Positions 10,145-21,241 of a stretch of 64,000 bases of DNA are shown one piece after another (positions within the stretch are counted from its first letter, which is position 1; each line of letters begins with the position of its first letter). The stretch is from NCBI GenBank assembly GCA_028290405.1, contig JAQGJX010000198.1, positions 1 through 64,000 on the forward strand, given 5' to 3'. The notes below the pieces were generated by a model. It did not search any database, had not been told where the DNA came from, and worked only from the letters and a program-made list of their open reading frames with translations. A program made the position numbers and the translations under genes. This DNA is from Hyphomicrobiales bacterium (lineage in GTDB: Bacteria; Pseudomonadota; Alphaproteobacteria; Rhizobiales; Beijerinckiaceae).

Positions 10145-11344
10145 ATGGATGACCTCGACCACCTCGCGGGCGACGACCTCGCCATGGTCCCCGTGGGACA
10201 GGACTTTCCTGAAATCCGCGAGGCCGTGCGGGCCATCTGCCGCAATTATCCCGGCGCCTACTGGCGCAATCTTGAGGACACGGGCGAATACGCCAAGGAC
10301 TTCGTGGCCGAGCTGACGCGCGCGGGCTTCCTCTCGGCGCTGATCCCCGAAGAGTTCGGCGGCTCGGGCCTGCCGCTGAGGGCGGGCGGGGTGATCCTCG
10401 AGGAAATCCACGCGTCCGGCTGCTCGGGCGCCACCTGCCACGCGCAGATGTACATGATGGCCATGCTGGTGCGTTACGGCACCGACGAGCAGAAGGCGCG
10501 CTACCTGCCGGGCATCGCGTCGGGCGAATTGCGCTACCAGTCCTTTGGCGTCACCGAGCCCACCACGGGCTCGGACACGACGCAGCTGAAGACCCGCGCG
10601 GTGCGCGACGGCGACGACTACGTGGTCAACGGCCAGAAGATCTGGACCTCGCGCGCGCTGCATTCGGACCTGATGACGCTGCTGGTGCGCACCACGCCGG
10701 TGGACCAGGTGAAGAAGCGCACCGAGGGGCTGTCGGTGCTTCTCGTCGACATCCGCGAGTCGCTCGGCAAGGGCATGACGATCCGCCCCATCGAAACCAT
10801 GGTGAAGCACCAGACCAACGAGGTGTTCTACGAAAACCTGCGCGTGCCGGTGAAGAACCTCATCGGCAAGGAAGGGTCGGGCTTCCGGCACATTCTCGAA
10901 GGCATGAACTCCGAGCGCATCCTCGTGTCCCACGAATCCCTGGGCGACGCGCGCTGGTTCATCGAGAAGGCCACCGCCTACGCCAAGGAGCGCGTTGTGT
11001 TCGGCCGCCCCATCGGCCAGAACCAGGGCATACAATTCCCCATCGCGCGCGCCTATGCGGAATGGCGCGCGGCGGACCTGATGGTGCGCACCGCGTCGGC
11101 GAAGTTCCAGGCCGGCCTGCCCTGCGGCGAGGAGGCGAACCTGTCGCGCATGCTCTCCTCGGAAGCCGCATGGAACGCCGGCGAAGCCTGCATGCAGACC
11201 CACGGTGGCTTCGCGGTGGCGCGCGAATACGACATCGAACGCAAATGGCGCGCCGCCCGCGTGCAGCGCATCGCGCCGATCTCGACGAACCTCATCCTCG
11301 CCTACATCGGCCACGGGGTGCTGGGGATGCCCAAGTCGTATTGA
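10145..11344 (+). CDS. Acyl-CoA dehydrogenase family protein
   Basis: A 399-residue flavoprotein of standard length. Visible family features are QSFGVTEPTTGSDTTQL (FAD/substrate loop), YVVNGQKIWTSRA, FGRPIGQNQGIQFPIA, and the C-terminal MQTHGGFAVAREYDIER. These enzymes introduce a 2,3-double bond into an acyl-CoA and pass electrons to ETF. It lies 47 nt after the MmgE/PrpD gene and probably ends that catabolic operon. With the enoyl-CoA hydratase across the divergent promoter it could form a short beta-oxidation-like route; the acyl substrate is unknown. Confidence 0.9.
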   Translation: MDDLDHLAGDDLAMVPVGQDFPEIREAVRAICRNYPGAYWRNLEDTGEYAKDFVAELTRAGFLSALIPEEFGGSGLPLRAGGVILEEIHASGCSGATCHAQMYMMAMLVRYGTDEQKARYLPGIASGELRYQSFGVTEPTTGSDTTQLKTRAVRDGDDYVVNGQKIWTSRALHSDLMTLLVRTTPVDQVKKRTEGLSVLLVDIRESLGKGMTIRPIETMVKHQTNEVFYENLRVPVKNLIGKEGSGFRHILEGMNSERILVSHESLGDARWFIEKATAYAKERVVFGRPIGQNQGIQFPIARAYAEWRAADLMVRTASAKFQAGLPCGEEANLSRMLSSEAAWNAGEACMQTHGGFAVAREYDIERKWRAARVQRIAPISTNLILAYIGHGVLGMPKSY

Positions 11345-11400
11345 AGCGCCCACGTCACCAGCTTTGAGGCTCGTCCGGCGGGCGTCGGGCGCGCCTCGAT

Positions 11401-11424
11401 GGACCGCGCGCCTCCCGGCGCGCA
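11401..11424. repeat. Dispersed GC palindrome, copy 1
   Basis: The core GGACCGCGCGCCTC followed by CCGGCGCGCA also occurs at 51220 and 52571, with a diverged copy at 63082. GCGCGC on each side of CTCCCG can pair. Here it lies between two convergent genes, where it could act as a terminator-like hairpin. Confidence 0.6.
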
Positions 11425-11444
11425 GTCTTTGCCCGGCGCGACCG

Positions 11445-12614
11445 TTACGGCTTCAGCACCACCTTGATGCAGCCGTCCTCCTTGTCGCGGAAGGTCTGGT
11501 AGAAGTTCGGCCCTTCCGACAGAGGCGCGCGGTGGGTGATGATGTAGGACGGGTCGATTTCGCCCTCCTGCACGCGGCGCAGCAGGTCGTCCGTCCAGCG
11601 GTTCACGTGGGTCTGGCCCGTGCGCACCGTGAGGCCCTTGTTCATCAACTGGCCCATGGGCACCTTGTCGATGAGGCCGCCGTAGACGCCCGGAATGGAG
11701 AGGGTGCCCGCGGGGCGGCAGACGTAGATCATCTCGCGCAGCACGTGGGCGCGGTCCGTCTCCAGCATCATCGTCTGCTTGGCGCGGTCGTACATCGAGT
11801 CGATCGTGGCGGTGGCGTGCGCCTCCATGCCGACCGCGTCGATGCACTTCTCCGGCCCGCGCCCATGGGTCAGCTCGTTGAGCCGTTCCACGACGCTTTC
11901 CTCGCTGAAGTCGATCGTGATCGCGCCGACCTCGCGGGCGAGCCGCAGGCGCTCGGGCACGTTGTCGATGGCGACCACCTGCCGCGCGCCCATCATGATG
12001 GCGCCCAGGATGGCGAATTGCCCCACGGGCCCCGCGCCCCACACGGCGACCGTGTCGTCCGGCTGGATGTCGCATTGCGCCGCCGCCTGCCATCCGGTCG
12101 GCAGGATATCGCCAAGGAACAGCACCTGCTCGTCGCTGAGCCCATTGGGAATCTTCACCGGCGCCACGTCCGCATAGGGCACGCGCACGTATTCGGCCTG
12201 CCCGCCCGCGTAACCGCCCGTCAGGTGCGTGTAGCCGAACAGGCCCGCCGTGGTGTGGCCGAACATCTTCTTGGCCAGATCGCGATTGCGGTTGCTGCGC
12301 TCGCATACGGAGAAGTTGGAGCGCTTGCACTGGTCGCACTCGCCGCAGCAGATTGTGAAGGGCACCACCACGCGGTCGCCGACCTTCAGCTTCTTGTTGC
12401 CGGCCCCGACCTCCATCACCTCGCCCATGAACTCATGGCCGACGATGTCGCCGGACTGCATGCCCATCATGAAGCCGCCGTAAAGGTGAAGATCGGACCC
12501 GCAGATGGCGCAGCTTGTGACCTTGATGATGGCGTCGCGCGGATGTTCGATCCGCGGATCGGGCACCTCCTCGCAGCGAATGTCCTGCTTGCCGTGCCAG
12601 ACGAGAGCTTTCAT
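11445..12614 (-). CDS. Zinc-dependent alcohol dehydrogenase family protein (formaldehyde-dehydrogenase-like)
   Basis: A 389-residue medium-chain dehydrogenase. Catalytic zinc ligands are C38 (CAICGSD), H60 and E61 (GHEFMGEV); structural zinc cysteines are C90, C93, C96 and C104. The Rossmann motif [13 protein letters not shown] binds NAD(P). The long lobe after it resembles the glutathione-independent formaldehyde dehydrogenase/threonine dehydrogenase-like branch. Start 12614 is the first ATG giving the family opening MKALVWHGK. It is a single gene, convergent with the acyl-CoA dehydrogenase; substrate unknown. Confidence 0.88.
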   Translation of the reverse strand: MKALVWHGKQDIRCEEVPDPRIEHPRDAIIKVTSCAICGSDLHLYGGFMMGMQSGDIVGHEFMGEVMEVGAGNKKLKVGDRVVVPFTICCGECDQCKRSNFSVCERSNRNRDLAKKMFGHTTAGLFGYTHLTGGYAGGQAEYVRVPYADVAPVKIPNGLSDEQVLFLGDILPTGWQAAAQCDIQPDDTVAVWGAGPVGQFAILGAIMMGARQVVAIDNVPERLRLAREVGAITIDFSEESVVERLNELTHGRGPEKCIDAVGMEAHATATIDSMYDRAKQTMMLETDRAHVLREMIYVCRPAGTLSIPGVYGGLIDKVPMGQLMNKGLTVRTGQTHVNRWTDDLLRRVQEGEIDPSYIITHRAPLSEGPNFYQTFRDKEDGCIKVVLKP

Positions 12615-12703
12615 GGCGAGGGTCTCCGATTGGGGCGCCGATTGCGCACATGCAACAATCGTCGCCCGACCCGGTTCCCATCCGCGCAGCCTCAAGCTTG
12701 CGA

Positions 12704-15700
12704 TCAGGCCGCCTTCTTGCCCGCGATGTCGGCCAGCGCCCGCAGGATGCGCCGCGCGCCTTCAAGCCGTTCCTCGGGCCCGTCGAAGTCGCGCATGAAC
12801 ACGATCTTCATGTCCGGCCGAACCTTGGCGCGATGCCCCTGCTCGGTGACGTAGCGCACCAGACCCGCCGGATTGGCGAAGGAATTGTCGCGGAACGCGA
12901 CGATGACGCCCTTCGGGCCGGCGTCCACCTTCTCCACGTGCGCCTTGCGGCACAGGGCCTTGATGGAGGTAAGCTTGAGAAGCTGGCTCACCTCGGGCGG
13001 CAGCGGCCCGAAGCGGTCGATCATCTCCGCCGCGAAGCTTTCGATCTCCTCGTCGTCCATCAGCGTCGACAGGCGGCGGTAGAGATTGAGCCTGACTCCA
13101 AGGTCCGTGATGTACTCCTCGGGGATCATGACCGGCGTACCGACCGTGATGGACGGCGACCACGCCTCTTCCTGAACGTCCTCGGCGCCCGCCTTCAGGG
13201 CCTCCACGGCGTCCTGGAGCATCTGCTGGTAAAGCTCGTATCCAACTTCCTTGATGTGGCCCGACTGCTCGTCGCCCAGCAGGTTGCCGGCGCCGCGAAT
13301 GTCGAGGTCGTGGCTGGCGAGCTGGAAGCCCGCGCCCAGCGTATCCAGCGACTGCAGCACCTTCAGGCGCTTTTCCGCTTGCGGCGTGAGGGTGCGGTTC
13401 GGCGGCAAGGTGAAGAGCGCATAGGCGCGCGTCTTCGAGCGGCCGACGCGGCCGCGCAACTGGTAAAGCTGGCCGAGGCCGAACATGTCCGCGCGATGGA
13501 CGATCAGCGTGTTGGCGGTGGGGATGTCGAGGCCCGATTCCACGATGGCGGTGGCGACGAGCACGTCGTACTTGCCGTCGTAGAAGGCCGACATGCGCTC
13601 CTCGAGCTCGGTCGCCGACATCTGCCCGTGGGCGGTGACGAACTTGGCTTCCGGCACCGACTTGCGCAGGAAGGCCGTGACGTCCTCGATGTCCTCGATG
13701 CGCGGGCAGACGAAGAAGCTCTGGCCGCCGCGATAGCGCTCGCGCAGAAGGGCTTCGCGCACCAGCAGCTCGTCGAACGGCGTGATCGACGTGCGCACAG
13801 CAAGCCGGTCCACCGGCGGGCTGGCGATGATGGAGAGTTCGCGCACGCCCATGAGCGCAAGCTGCAAGGTGCGGGGAATGGGCGTGGCCGACAGCGTCAG
13901 CACATGCACTTCCGCCCGCAGCTCCTTCAGCCGCTCCTTGTGGGTGACGCCGAAGTGCTGCTCTTCATCGATGATGACGAGGCCGAGATCCTTGAACGTC
14001 ACGCCCTTGCCGAGCAGCGCGTGCGTGCCGACGACGATGTCCAGAGTGCCGTCCGCCAGTGACTTCTTGGCCTCGCGCTGGTCCGCCGCCGACACCATGC
14101 GAGAAAGCTGCGCCACCTTGATGGGCAGGCCCGCGAAGCGCGTCGCGAAGGTCTTGTAGTGCTGGCGCGCGAGCAGCGTCGTGGGCACCACCACCGCCAC
14201 CTGCTTGCCCTCGATGGCGGCCGCGAACGCGGCCCGCAGGGCCACCTCCGTCTTGCCGAAGCCGACGTCGCCGCAGACCAGCCGGTCCATGGGCCGGCCC
14301 GAGGCCATGTCGTCCAGCGCCGCGTCGATCGCGGCCTGCTGGTCCTCCGTCTCGTCGTAGGGGAAGCGCGCGGCGAATTCGTCGTAGGCGCCCTCGGGCG
14401 CGATGAGCTTGGGCGCCTCGCGCAACTGGCGTGCGGCGGCGATGCGGATGAGTTCGTGCGCCATCTCGCGGATGCGCTTCTTCATGCGCGCCTTGCGCGT
14501 CTGCCAGCCGAGCCCGCCCAGCTTGTCGAGCGCGATCTCCGTATCCTCGGAGCCATAGCGCGAGAGCAGTTCGATGTTCTCCACCGGCAGGAACAGCTTG
14601 TCGCCGCCCGCATAGTGGATTTCCAGGCAATCGTGCGGGGCGCCCGCCGCCTCGATGGCGCGCAGTCCCGTGAAGCGGCCGATGCCATGGTCCACGTGCA
14701 CCACGAGGTCGCCCGCCGTCAGCGAGGTCGCCTCGCTGAGGAAATCCTGCGGGCGCTTCGTCTTGCGGCGGCCGCGGATCAGCCGGTCGCCGAGGATGTC
14801 CTGCTCGCCGATGATTGCGAGGTCGCCCGCCTCGAACCCCTGCTCCAGCGCCATCACGGCGAGCGGCGTCTCGTTGCGCGGGAACGCCAGCGCGACCGAG
14901 AGCGCGTTGACGGGCCGGATGTTCTTCAGCCCGTGTTCGCCCAGCACGCTGGCGAGGCGTTCGCGCGAGCCGTCCGAAAAGCCCGCCACGATGACGCGCT
15001 TGCCCTGCCCCTGCAGGTCGCGGATATGCGCGATGGCCGCCTCGAAGACGTTGATCGTCTCGTCCGTGCGCTCGGGGGCGAAATTGCGCCCCGCCTTCCC
15101 GCCGCAGTCGATGATGCGCGGATCGGGCTGCGCAGGCGCGAAGGGCGTGACGCGCGCCACAGTCGCGCGGGCCAGCCGCTCGCGCCATTCGTCGGGCGAG
15201 AGATAGAGCGCGTCGGGCGGCAGCGGCTTGTAGGGCGTGGCGCCGCCGTCGAGTTCCTGCCGCGTCTTGCGGGCGTCGTGGTAATCGCGGATTTCGCCCA
15301 GCCGCTCGCCGGCCGCGTCGTCCGCCAGCGCGTCGAGCATCAGCGGCGCGTCGCCGAGGAAATCGAACAGGGTGTCGGCGCCGCCGTAGAACAGCGGCAG
15401 CCAGTGCTCCATGCCCGGATAGCGGCGTCCCTCGCTGATCGCCTCGTACAGCATGTCGCCGCGCGTCTGCGCGCCGAACTCGGCCACGTAGCCCTGCCGG
15501 AAACGGCGGATGGTGTCGGTGGTGAGCTGCACCTCGCTCATGGGCACCAGGTCGAGCGCGCGCATCTGCATGGTGGTGCGCTGCGTCTCGGGATCGAACG
15601 CCCGGATGGATTCCAGCGTGTCGCCGAAGAAGTCGAGCCGCAGCGGCGCCGGCAATCCCGGCGGATACAGATCGAGGATGCCGCCCCGCACCGCGTATTC

Positions 15701-16234
15701 GCCCGTGTCGCGCACCGTGGATGAGCGCAGGTAGCCGTTCGTCTCCAGCCAGGCGGCCAGCTTGTTCATGTTGACCGAATTGCCCGGCGCGGCCGAAAAG
15801 CTCTCCGTCTCGATGAACCGGCGCGGCGGCGCCCGCTGGATCATGGCGTCGATGGTGGTGCACAGGATGCGCGGCCGCTCGGCCGAGGAGCGCGTGCGCG
15901 CGATGCGCGACAGCACGGTCATGCGGCGCGACACCAGCGCGGCGTTCGGCGAGGCGCGGTCGTAGGGCTGGCAGTCCCAGGCGGGAAACTCCAGCGCCTC
16001 GATCTGCGGGGCCGCGAAGGCGAGCGCGTCCTGGAACGCGCGCGAGCGCTGGGCGTCGCGGGCCACATGCACGAGCACGGCCGCGCCCTCGGCGCCGCTC
16101 GCGGCGAGCGCCCGCGCGATGTCGGCGGCCACGAACGCGTCGAACCCTTCGGGCACGCTGGCCAGCGTCACGGAAGCGCCCTTGGCGAGTTCCGCGACGG
16201 CGCGCTTCAGCTCGTTCACCTTGGTCGAACTCAT
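12704..16234 (-). CDS. mfd: Transcription-repair coupling factor
   Basis: Mfd (1176 residues, normal length) removes stalled RNA polymerase from lesions and recruits UvrA. Order: UvrB-like N-terminal domain; RNA-polymerase-interacting domain around residues 500-570 ([15 protein letters not shown]); SF2 translocase with Walker [10 protein letters not shown] near 654 and DEEQ box near 755; helicase C motifs such as [12 protein letters not shown]; and a C-terminal TRCF domain. Upstream, around 16327, a TATATAGG sequence may be part of the promoter. The gene stands alone. Confidence 0.97.
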   Translation of the reverse strand: MSSTKVNELKRAVAELAKGASVTLASVPEGFDAFVAADIARALAASGAEGAAVLVHVARDAQRSRAFQDALAFAAPQIEALEFPAWDCQPYDRASPNAALVSRRMTVLSRIARTRSSAERPRILCTTIDAMIQRAPPRRFIETESFSAAPGNSVNMNKLAAWLETNGYLRSSTVRDTGEYAVRGGILDLYPPGLPAPLRLDFFGDTLESIRAFDPETQRTTMQMRALDLVPMSEVQLTTDTIRRFRQGYVAEFGAQTRGDMLYEAISEGRRYPGMEHWLPLFYGGADTLFDFLGDAPLMLDALADDAAGERLGEIRDYHDARKTRQELDGGATPYKPLPPDALYLSPDEWRERLARATVARVTPFAPAQPDPRIIDCGGKAGRNFAPERTDETINVFEAAIAHIRDLQGQGKRVIVAGFSDGSRERLASVLGEHGLKNIRPVNALSVALAFPRNETPLAVMALEQGFEAGDLAIIGEQDILGDRLIRGRRKTKRPQDFLSEATSLTAGDLVVHVDHGIGRFTGLRAIEAAGAPHDCLEIHYAGGDKLFLPVENIELLSRYGSEDTEIALDKLGGLGWQTRKARMKKRIREMAHELIRIAAARQLREAPKLIAPEGAYDEFAARFPYDETEDQQAAIDAALDDMASGRPMDRLVCGDVGFGKTEVALRAAFAAAIEGKQVAVVVPTTLLARQHYKTFATRFAGLPIKVAQLSRMVSAADQREAKKSLADGTLDIVVGTHALLGKGVTFKDLGLVIIDEEQHFGVTHKERLKELRAEVHVLTLSATPIPRTLQLALMGVRELSIIASPPVDRLAVRTSITPFDELLVREALLRERYRGGQSFFVCPRIEDIEDVTAFLRKSVPEAKFVTAHGQMSATELEERMSAFYDGKYDVLVATAIVESGLDIPTANTLIVHRADMFGLGQLYQLRGRVGRSKTRAYALFTLPPNRTLTPQAEKRLKVLQSLDTLGAGFQLASHDLDIRGAGNLLGDEQSGHIKEVGYELYQQMLQDAVEALKAGAEDVQEEAWSPSITVGTPVMIPEEYITDLGVRLNLYRRLSTLMDDEEIESFAAEMIDRFGPLPPEVSQLLKLTSIKALCRKAHVEKVDAGPKGVIVAFRDNSFANPAGLVRYVTEQGHRAKVRPDMKIVFMRDFDGPEERLEGARRILRALADIAGKKAA

Positions 16235-16408
16235 GAGATGCAGCGGGCCCTGGCGGGAGAAAACGGGGGTGCGTCACGCAACGCAAACGCCGCCGCCGGG
16301 ATTTCCGACGGCGTGCGCTGGCGCCTATATAGGACGCGGAGCGGAAACGATAAAGGCCGCATTGCGCAGTTCGCGCGCGGGCCGGACCTGGCGCCCCGTT
16401 CGGCCGCA

Positions 16409-16465
16409 CCCTCATCCGTCACCGCTGCGCGGCGACGCCTTCTCCCGTAACGAGAGAAGGCGGAA
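16409..16465. repeat. Dispersed short repeat with hairpin
   Basis: The text CCTCATCCGTCACCGCTGCG followed by CCTTCTCCCG-TAAC-GAGAGAAGG resembles a short intergenic repeat widespread in Hyphomicrobiales genomes (from memory, not searched). CCTTCTC/GAGAAGG forms a stem. It occupies most of the 239-nt gap between mfd and the next stop codon and could terminate transcription. Confidence 0.55.
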
Positions 16466-16473
16466 GGGCGGCC

Positions 16474-17493
16474 CTAGCGGCCCAGCGTCTTCTTCACGCG
16501 CTCGACGGTTTCCGCGTCCGTGCGGTACATGCGGGCCACGAGGTCCTGCACCTGTTCGCCCGTGCTGGGGATGACGTCGATGTTCATTTTCTCGGCTTCG
16601 GCCAGAAGCTCGGGGTCCTTCATGGTCGCGTCGAGCGCGCGGCGCAGGGTCTCCACCACGGGCGCGGGCACGGCCTGCGGCAGGATGAGCGGGCGCGCGA
16701 AAGCGTTCTGCGCGTAGAAGACCTCCATGACCTTGCGGTCGCTCTCGCTCCTGGCGAGATCGATCATCAGCGGCACGCCGGCGGCGGTGAGCTGCGGGTG
16801 GCCCTTCATGTCCTCCTGGGCGAACACGCGCGCGAAAAGTTCGCTCTTGAGCACGTCCGGGTATTGCACCTTGATGGTGGACCAGCCGACGCCGCAGATG
16901 CCCTGCACCTCGCCGCGCTCCACCGCCAGCGTCACTTCGCGCGAGCCCTTGTAACCCGTCACGATCTTCATCTTGGCGCCCAGCACGCTGTTGAGCGCGG
17001 TGGGGAAGTCGAACGTGGTGCTGCCCGCCGCCGTGGCGCCGATGATGCTGGGCGTCGTCAGCAGGTCGGCGGGCGTCTTCACCTCCGCGTCGCGCCGCAC
17101 GAGGCAGACGAGCGTTTCCGAATGGGCGTTGCCCATGTAGTTGAACGTGCTCGGATCGTAGTTCTTGCGCAGGCTTTCGCTTAGCAGGGGGTCGACGATG
17201 ATGCCCGGGAACACGAGGCCGATGAACGTGCCGTCCGTGGGCGCCTTGTTGGCGAGATAGGCGGCCACGATGCCACCGCCCGCGCCCGGCATGTTCGAGG
17301 GCACGACCGTGGGATTGCCCGGCACATGCTTGCCAAGGTGGCGCGCCACGAGCCGGCCATAGGTGTCGAGCCCGCCGCCCGTGGACGAGCCGATGCCGAT
17401 GGTGACCTGCTTGCCGGCGAAGGACGTTTGCGCCTGCGCGGCGCAGGTCACAAGCAGCGAACAGGCTGCGGCGGCGAGGATGCGGATGTTCAT
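16474..17493 (-). CDS. Bug/TctC-family periplasmic receptor (copy 1)
   Basis: A 339-residue protein with a Sec signal peptide ending near CAAQAQ. It belongs to the receptor branch with the pattern GGGLDTYGRLVARHLGKHVPG and NMPGAGGG, seen also in copies at 28388, 29416, 39320 and 50160. Bug proteins bind organic acids such as di- or tricarboxylates in the periplasm and deliver them to TctAB membrane proteins, which are absent here. The gene starts 22 nt after dgkA and may be read with it, although the two functions look unrelated. Ligand unknown. Confidence 0.85.
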   Translation of the reverse strand: MNIRILAAAACSLLVTCAAQAQTSFAGKQVTIGIGSSTGGGLDTYGRLVARHLGKHVPGNPTVVPSNMPGAGGGIVAAYLANKAPTDGTFIGLVFPGIIVDPLLSESLRKNYDPSTFNYMGNAHSETLVCLVRRDAEVKTPADLLTTPSIIGATAAGSTTFDFPTALNSVLGAKMKIVTGYKGSREVTLAVERGEVQGICGVGWSTIKVQYPDVLKSELFARVFAQEDMKGHPQLTAAGVPLMIDLARSESDRKVMEVFYAQNAFARPLILPQAVPAPVVETLRRALDATMKDPELLAEAEKMNIDVIPSTGEQVQDLVARMYRTDAETVERVKKTLGR

Positions 17494-17515
17494 GGCGTCT
17501 CCGGGACGGTTCGGC

Positions 17516-17869
17516 TCACAGCCAGGCCAGGCGCTCGGCCAGCGCGGCGAGCCAGATGAGGCCTGCGACGCAGATGGCGCAGAACACGGCGGCCGAGCCC
17601 ATGTCCTTCACGATCTTGATCGTGGGGTGCCGCTCCGGCGTCACGTGATCGCAGAGCTTCTCGATGCAGGTGTTGAGCAGTTCGACCGCCATCACCAGCA
17701 GCACGCTGGCGACGAGCGCCACGCGCTGCCACGGCCCGGCGCCGACGAGATACGCCAGCGGCACCGCCATGAGCAGGACAAGCGTCTCCTGCCGCACCGC
17801 CCGCTCGGTGCGCACCGCGTGCGACAGGCCTGCGCACGTGTTCCAGAAAGCCGCGACGATCGCGCCCAT
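17516..17869 (-). CDS. dgkA: Diacylglycerol kinase
   Basis: A 117-residue membrane protein with three hydrophobic helices, the size of prokaryotic DgkA. The signature AVELLNTCIEKLCDHV carries the conserved Glu/Asn-Thr-x-Ile-Glu active-site pattern. DgkA phosphorylates diacylglycerol released during membrane-derived glucan and lipid turnover, feeding phosphatidate back to phospholipid synthesis. It lies 29 nt after the DAHP synthase gene and 22 nt before a Bug receptor gene. Identity is secure. Confidence 0.93.
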   Translation of the reverse strand: MGAIVAAFWNTCAGLSHAVRTERAVRQETLVLLMAVPLAYLVGAGPWQRVALVASVLLVMAVELLNTCIEKLCDHVTPERHPTIKIVKDMGSAAVFCAICVAGLIWLAALAERLAWL

Positions 17870-17898
17870 ACGCCCCCCCAGGCATGTTGTATGCGGCG

Positions 17899-19281
17899 CT
17901 ATTCCGCCGCGCGGATCTGCGCCGGCTGTCCGGCGCGCTCGCCCTTCAGGAGCTCCGCGACGAGGAACGCCACTTCGATGGCCTGTTCGGCGTTGAGCCG
18001 CGGGTCGCACGAGGTGTCGTAGCGGTCGCTGAGATCGCCTTCCGAGTTCGCCCGCGCGCCGCCGGTGCATTCGGTGACGTTCTGGCCGGTCATCTCCAGA
18101 TGCACGCCGCCCGCGTAGGTCCCCTCGGCCTGGTGGACCGCGAAGAACGTGCGGATTTCGCTCATCACGCGCTCGAAGGGGCGCGTCTTGTAGCCGCCCG
18201 CCGCGATGGTGTTGCCGTGCATGGGATCGCACGACCACACGACGTTGCGCCCTTCCCGCTTCACGGCGCGGATGAGGCTGGGCGGGTGATCGACGATCTT
18301 GTCGGAGCCGAAGCGGCAGATCAGCGTGAGCCGGCCGGGCTCGTTGTCGGCGTCCAGCGCCTCCACAAGCCGCAGCAGGTCGTCCGCCTTCAGCGAGGGG
18401 CCGCACTTGAGCCCGATGGGGTTCTTCACGCCCCGGCAATATTCCACGTGGGCGTGATCGAGCTGGCGCGTGCGGTCGCCGATCCACAGCATGTGGCCCG
18501 ACGTCGCGTAAGGGTCGCCGGAGGTCGAGTCGATGCGTGTGAGCGACTGCTCGTAACCCAGCAGCAGCGCCTCGTGCGAGGTGTAGACGTCCGTCTGCCG
18601 CAGTTCGGGATGGGTCTCGGCGTCGAGCCCGATGGCGCGCATGAACGCCAGCGTCTCGGTGATGCGGTCGGCCAGCTCCTGATACCGGTGGGACTGCGGC
18701 GAATCCTTCACGAAGCCCAGCATCCAGCGATGGGCGTTCTCAAGGTTGGCGTAGCCGCCGGTCGCGAACGCGCGCAGCAGGTTCATGGTCGCCGCCGACT
18801 GGCGATAGGCCTCCAGCAGACGGCGCGGATCGGGCGTGCGCGCCTCGGGGGTGAACTCGATGTCGTTGATGATGTCGCCGCGATAGCTTGGCAGCTCCAC
18901 GTCGCCGCGCTTCTCGGTGGGCGCCGAGCGGGGCTTGGCGAATTGGCCCGCGATGCGGCCGACCTTGACCACGGGCGAGGAGCCCGCGAACGTCAGGACG
19001 ACGGCCATCTGCAGGAAAACGCGGAAGAAGTCGCGGATGTTGTCGCCCGAGTGCTCGGCGAAGCTCTCGGCGCAGTCGCCGCCCTGCAGCAGGAAGGACT
19101 GGCCCAGCGCGACCTGCCCAAGCGCCTTCTTCAGCTTGCGCGCCTCGCCGGCGAACACCAGCGGCGGATAGCCCGCGAGCGTCTTCTCCGCCTCGGCCAG
19201 CGCAGCAGGGTTCGGATAGTGCGGAACCTGCTGAATCGGCTTGGCTCTCCAGCTATCCGGGCTCCAGCGATCTGCGGACAT
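17899..19281 (-). CDS. Class II 3-deoxy-7-phosphoheptulonate (DAHP) synthase
   Basis: A 460-residue plant/actinobacterial-type (class II) DAHP synthase, the first enzyme of the shikimate pathway (PEP plus erythrose 4-phosphate). Family blocks include [18 protein letters not shown] at the N-terminus, [38 protein letters not shown] and [10 protein letters not shown], with the metal-binding cysteine in GGDCAE. Start ATG 19281 gives the normal N-terminus; in-frame sequence upstream is not family-like. Followed 29 nt later by dgkA. Confidence 0.95.
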   Translation of the reverse strand: MSADRWSPDSWRAKPIQQVPHYPNPAALAEAEKTLAGYPPLVFAGEARKLKKALGQVALGQSFLLQGGDCAESFAEHSGDNIRDFFRVFLQMAVVLTFAGSSPVVKVGRIAGQFAKPRSAPTEKRGDVELPSYRGDIINDIEFTPEARTPDPRRLLEAYRQSAATMNLLRAFATGGYANLENAHRWMLGFVKDSPQSHRYQELADRITETLAFMRAIGLDAETHPELRQTDVYTSHEALLLGYEQSLTRIDSTSGDPYATSGHMLWIGDRTRQLDHAHVEYCRGVKNPIGLKCGPSLKADDLLRLVEALDADNEPGRLTLICRFGSDKIVDHPPSLIRAVKREGRNVVWSCDPMHGNTIAAGGYKTRPFERVMSEIRTFFAVHQAEGTYAGGVHLEMTGQNVTECTGGARANSEGDLSDRYDTSCDPRLNAEQAIEVAFLVAELLKGERAGQPAQIRAAE

Positions 19282-19416
19282 GTCAACAACTCCGTAGGGG
19301 CGCAGCAGGCCATGGCCCGCTCGCCCGCACAATCACGAAGGCGCGCTTATACACGAGGCGCCTGCGGCTGGCGATATGATCGAAAGCGGCAGATCGACCG
19401 GGGGACGCCTGCGGCG

Positions 19417-19863
19417 TCAGCGCGCGCGCAGCGGCACCGGCAGGGCGGACCCGGCTTCGTCCAGGATGGCGAACGACCAGCGCCCCTCGGCGTCCAGCGC
19501 CACGGAATACGTGAGCGTGGACGTGACGTTATTGTGGGCGTCGAACGTCAGCACGCGCGGGCGCATGGCGGCGATTTCGCTTTCCTGCACGTAGGCCGAG
19601 CTGGCGATGATGATTTCGTCGCCCGGCTGGCACGTGCGGGCCGCGGCGCCGTTCAGCACGCAGCAGCGCGAGCCGCGCTCGCCGAAGATGACATAGGTGG
19701 AGATGCGGGCGCCCGACGCCTTGTTCCAGATCTCGACGAATTCGAGCGGCAAGAGGCCCGCGCGCTCGCACTGCTCGGGATCGAGCGTGATGGAGCCGTG
19801 ATAATTCAGGTCCGCGCCGGTGACGCGGATGCCGTGGAGCTTGGCGGCGACGATCTTGCGCAT
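19417..19863 (-). CDS. panD: Aspartate 1-decarboxylase precursor
   Basis: PanD makes beta-alanine for pantothenate and CoA. The 148-residue proenzyme shows the self-cleavage site YHGS (Gly23-Ser24, the Ser becoming pyruvoyl), plus [12 protein letters not shown] and LNGAAAR, which are typical of the double-psi barrel. It is somewhat longer than the usual 126-140 residues at the C-terminus. The start lies 4 nt after the gor stop, so it is the last gene of the rpiA-DUF2059-gor-panD operon. Confidence 0.93.
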   Translation of the reverse strand: MRKIVAAKLHGIRVTGADLNYHGSITLDPEQCERAGLLPLEFVEIWNKASGARISTYVIFGERGSRCCVLNGAAARTCQPGDEIIIASSAYVQESEIAAMRPRVLTFDAHNNVTSTLTYSVALDAEGRWSFAILDEAGSALPVPLRAR

Positions 19864-19867
19864 GGGT

Positions 19868-21241
19868 CTAGCGTTCGTAGCGCGCGGTGCGGGTGCGCAT
19901 GGTGACAAGTTCTTCGGCGGCCGTGGGATGCACCGCCATGGTGGCGTCGAAATCGGCCTTGGTGGCGCGCATTCTCACCGCGATCCCCAGCAATTGCGCC
20001 ATCTCGCCCGCGTCGTGGCCCAGCACATGGACGCCCAGCACCCGGTCGGTCGTCCCGTCCACCACGATCTTCATCAGCACCCGCTCCTCACGGCCCGACA
20101 GCGTGGCGCGCATGGGGCGGAACGCGGCCTTGTAGATGTCCACGACAGGGTACGCCTCGCGGGCGGCCTCTTCCGACAGGCCCACCGTGCCAAGCTCCGG
20201 CGTGGTGAAGACCGCCGTGGGGATGTTCTCATGGTCGCACGCTACGTCCTTGCCGCCGAACAGGCGGTCGGCCAGCGTGTGGCCTTCGCGGATCGCCACC
20301 GGGGTGAGGTTGCTCACGTCTGTGACGTCGCCGACGGCGAAGACGCTGGGCACGTTGGTGCACGACAGATCGTCCACGATCACCGCGCCGTTGGCCCGCA
20401 TGGCCACCCCCGCCTTTTCGAGGCCAAGGCCTGTCGTGTGCGGATTGCGGCCCGTGGCGACGAGCACCTGGTCCACATTGAGCGCCGAGCCGTCGCTGAG
20501 GCGCGCGATAAGGCCGTGCGCCTCCTTCTCGATGCGCACCGGCAGCGCGTTGGGGTGAAACGTCACGCCCGCATGGGCGAGCGCGTCGCGAAGCGCGGTG
20601 CGCAGGTCATTGTCGAACCCGCGCAGGATGTTGTCGGCGCGCATCGTGACCGCCACCTGCGAGCCGAGCCGCGCGAACACGCTGGCGAACTCGACGCCGA
20701 TGTATCCGCCGCCCACCACGAGGAGGCGCCTGGGAAACTCCGGCAGGTCGAAAATCTGGTCCGACGTGATCCCGTGCTCTACGCCCGGAACGGCGGGCTG
20801 CAGCACGGGCGCGCCGCCGGTGGCCACCAGAATGTACCTCGCGGTGACGCGGCGCCCGTCCGCGAGGCGCACCTCGTGCGGACCCTCCACTTCCGCGCGC
20901 TGCTCGACCACCGCAACGTTCGCGCCGTCCAGCCCCTTGCGATAAAGGCCGGAGAGCCGGGTGATTTCCTTCTCCTTGGCGGCGACCAGGGTCGGCCAGT
21001 CGAAGGTGGGCTTCTGGCCGAGCGTCCAGCCGAATCCGGCCGCGTCCTCGAAATCGTCCGCGAAGCGGCTGGCGTAGACGTAGAGCTTCTTCGGCACGCA
21101 GCCGCGGATAACGCAGGTTCCGCCGATGCGGAACTCCTCGGCCACCATGACTTTGGCGCCGTACCCGGCCGCGATGCGCGCCGTGCGCACGCCGCCCGAA
21201 CCAGCGCCTATGACGAAGAGATCGACGTCGTAATCGGCCAT
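19868..21241 (-). CDS. gor: Glutathione-disulfide reductase
   Basis: A 457-residue FAD/NADPH oxidoreductase that regenerates reduced glutathione in the cytoplasm. The redox-active disulfide is C43/C48 in [13 protein letters not shown], the form found in alphaproteobacterial and plant-type glutathione reductases. The FAD site [10 protein letters not shown], the NADPH site [12 protein letters not shown] and the C-terminal [13 protein letters not shown] with the catalytic His are all present. Its ATG shares one base with the stop of the upstream DUF2059 gene, so translation is probably coupled. Confidence 0.96.
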   Translation of the reverse strand: MADYDVDLFVIGAGSGGVRTARIAAGYGAKVMVAEEFRIGGTCVIRGCVPKKLYVYASRFADDFEDAAGFGWTLGQKPTFDWPTLVAAKEKEITRLSGLYRKGLDGANVAVVEQRAEVEGPHEVRLADGRRVTARYILVATGGAPVLQPAVPGVEHGITSDQIFDLPEFPRRLLVVGGGYIGVEFASVFARLGSQVAVTMRADNILRGFDNDLRTALRDALAHAGVTFHPNALPVRIEKEAHGLIARLSDGSALNVDQVLVATGRNPHTTGLGLEKAGVAMRANGAVIVDDLSCTNVPSVFAVGDVTDVSNLTPVAIREGHTLADRLFGGKDVACDHENIPTAVFTTPELGTVGLSEEAAREAYPVVDIYKAAFRPMRATLSGREERVLMKIVVDGTTDRVLGVHVLGHDAGEMAQLLGIAVRMRATKADFDATMAVHPTAAEELVTMRTRTARYER

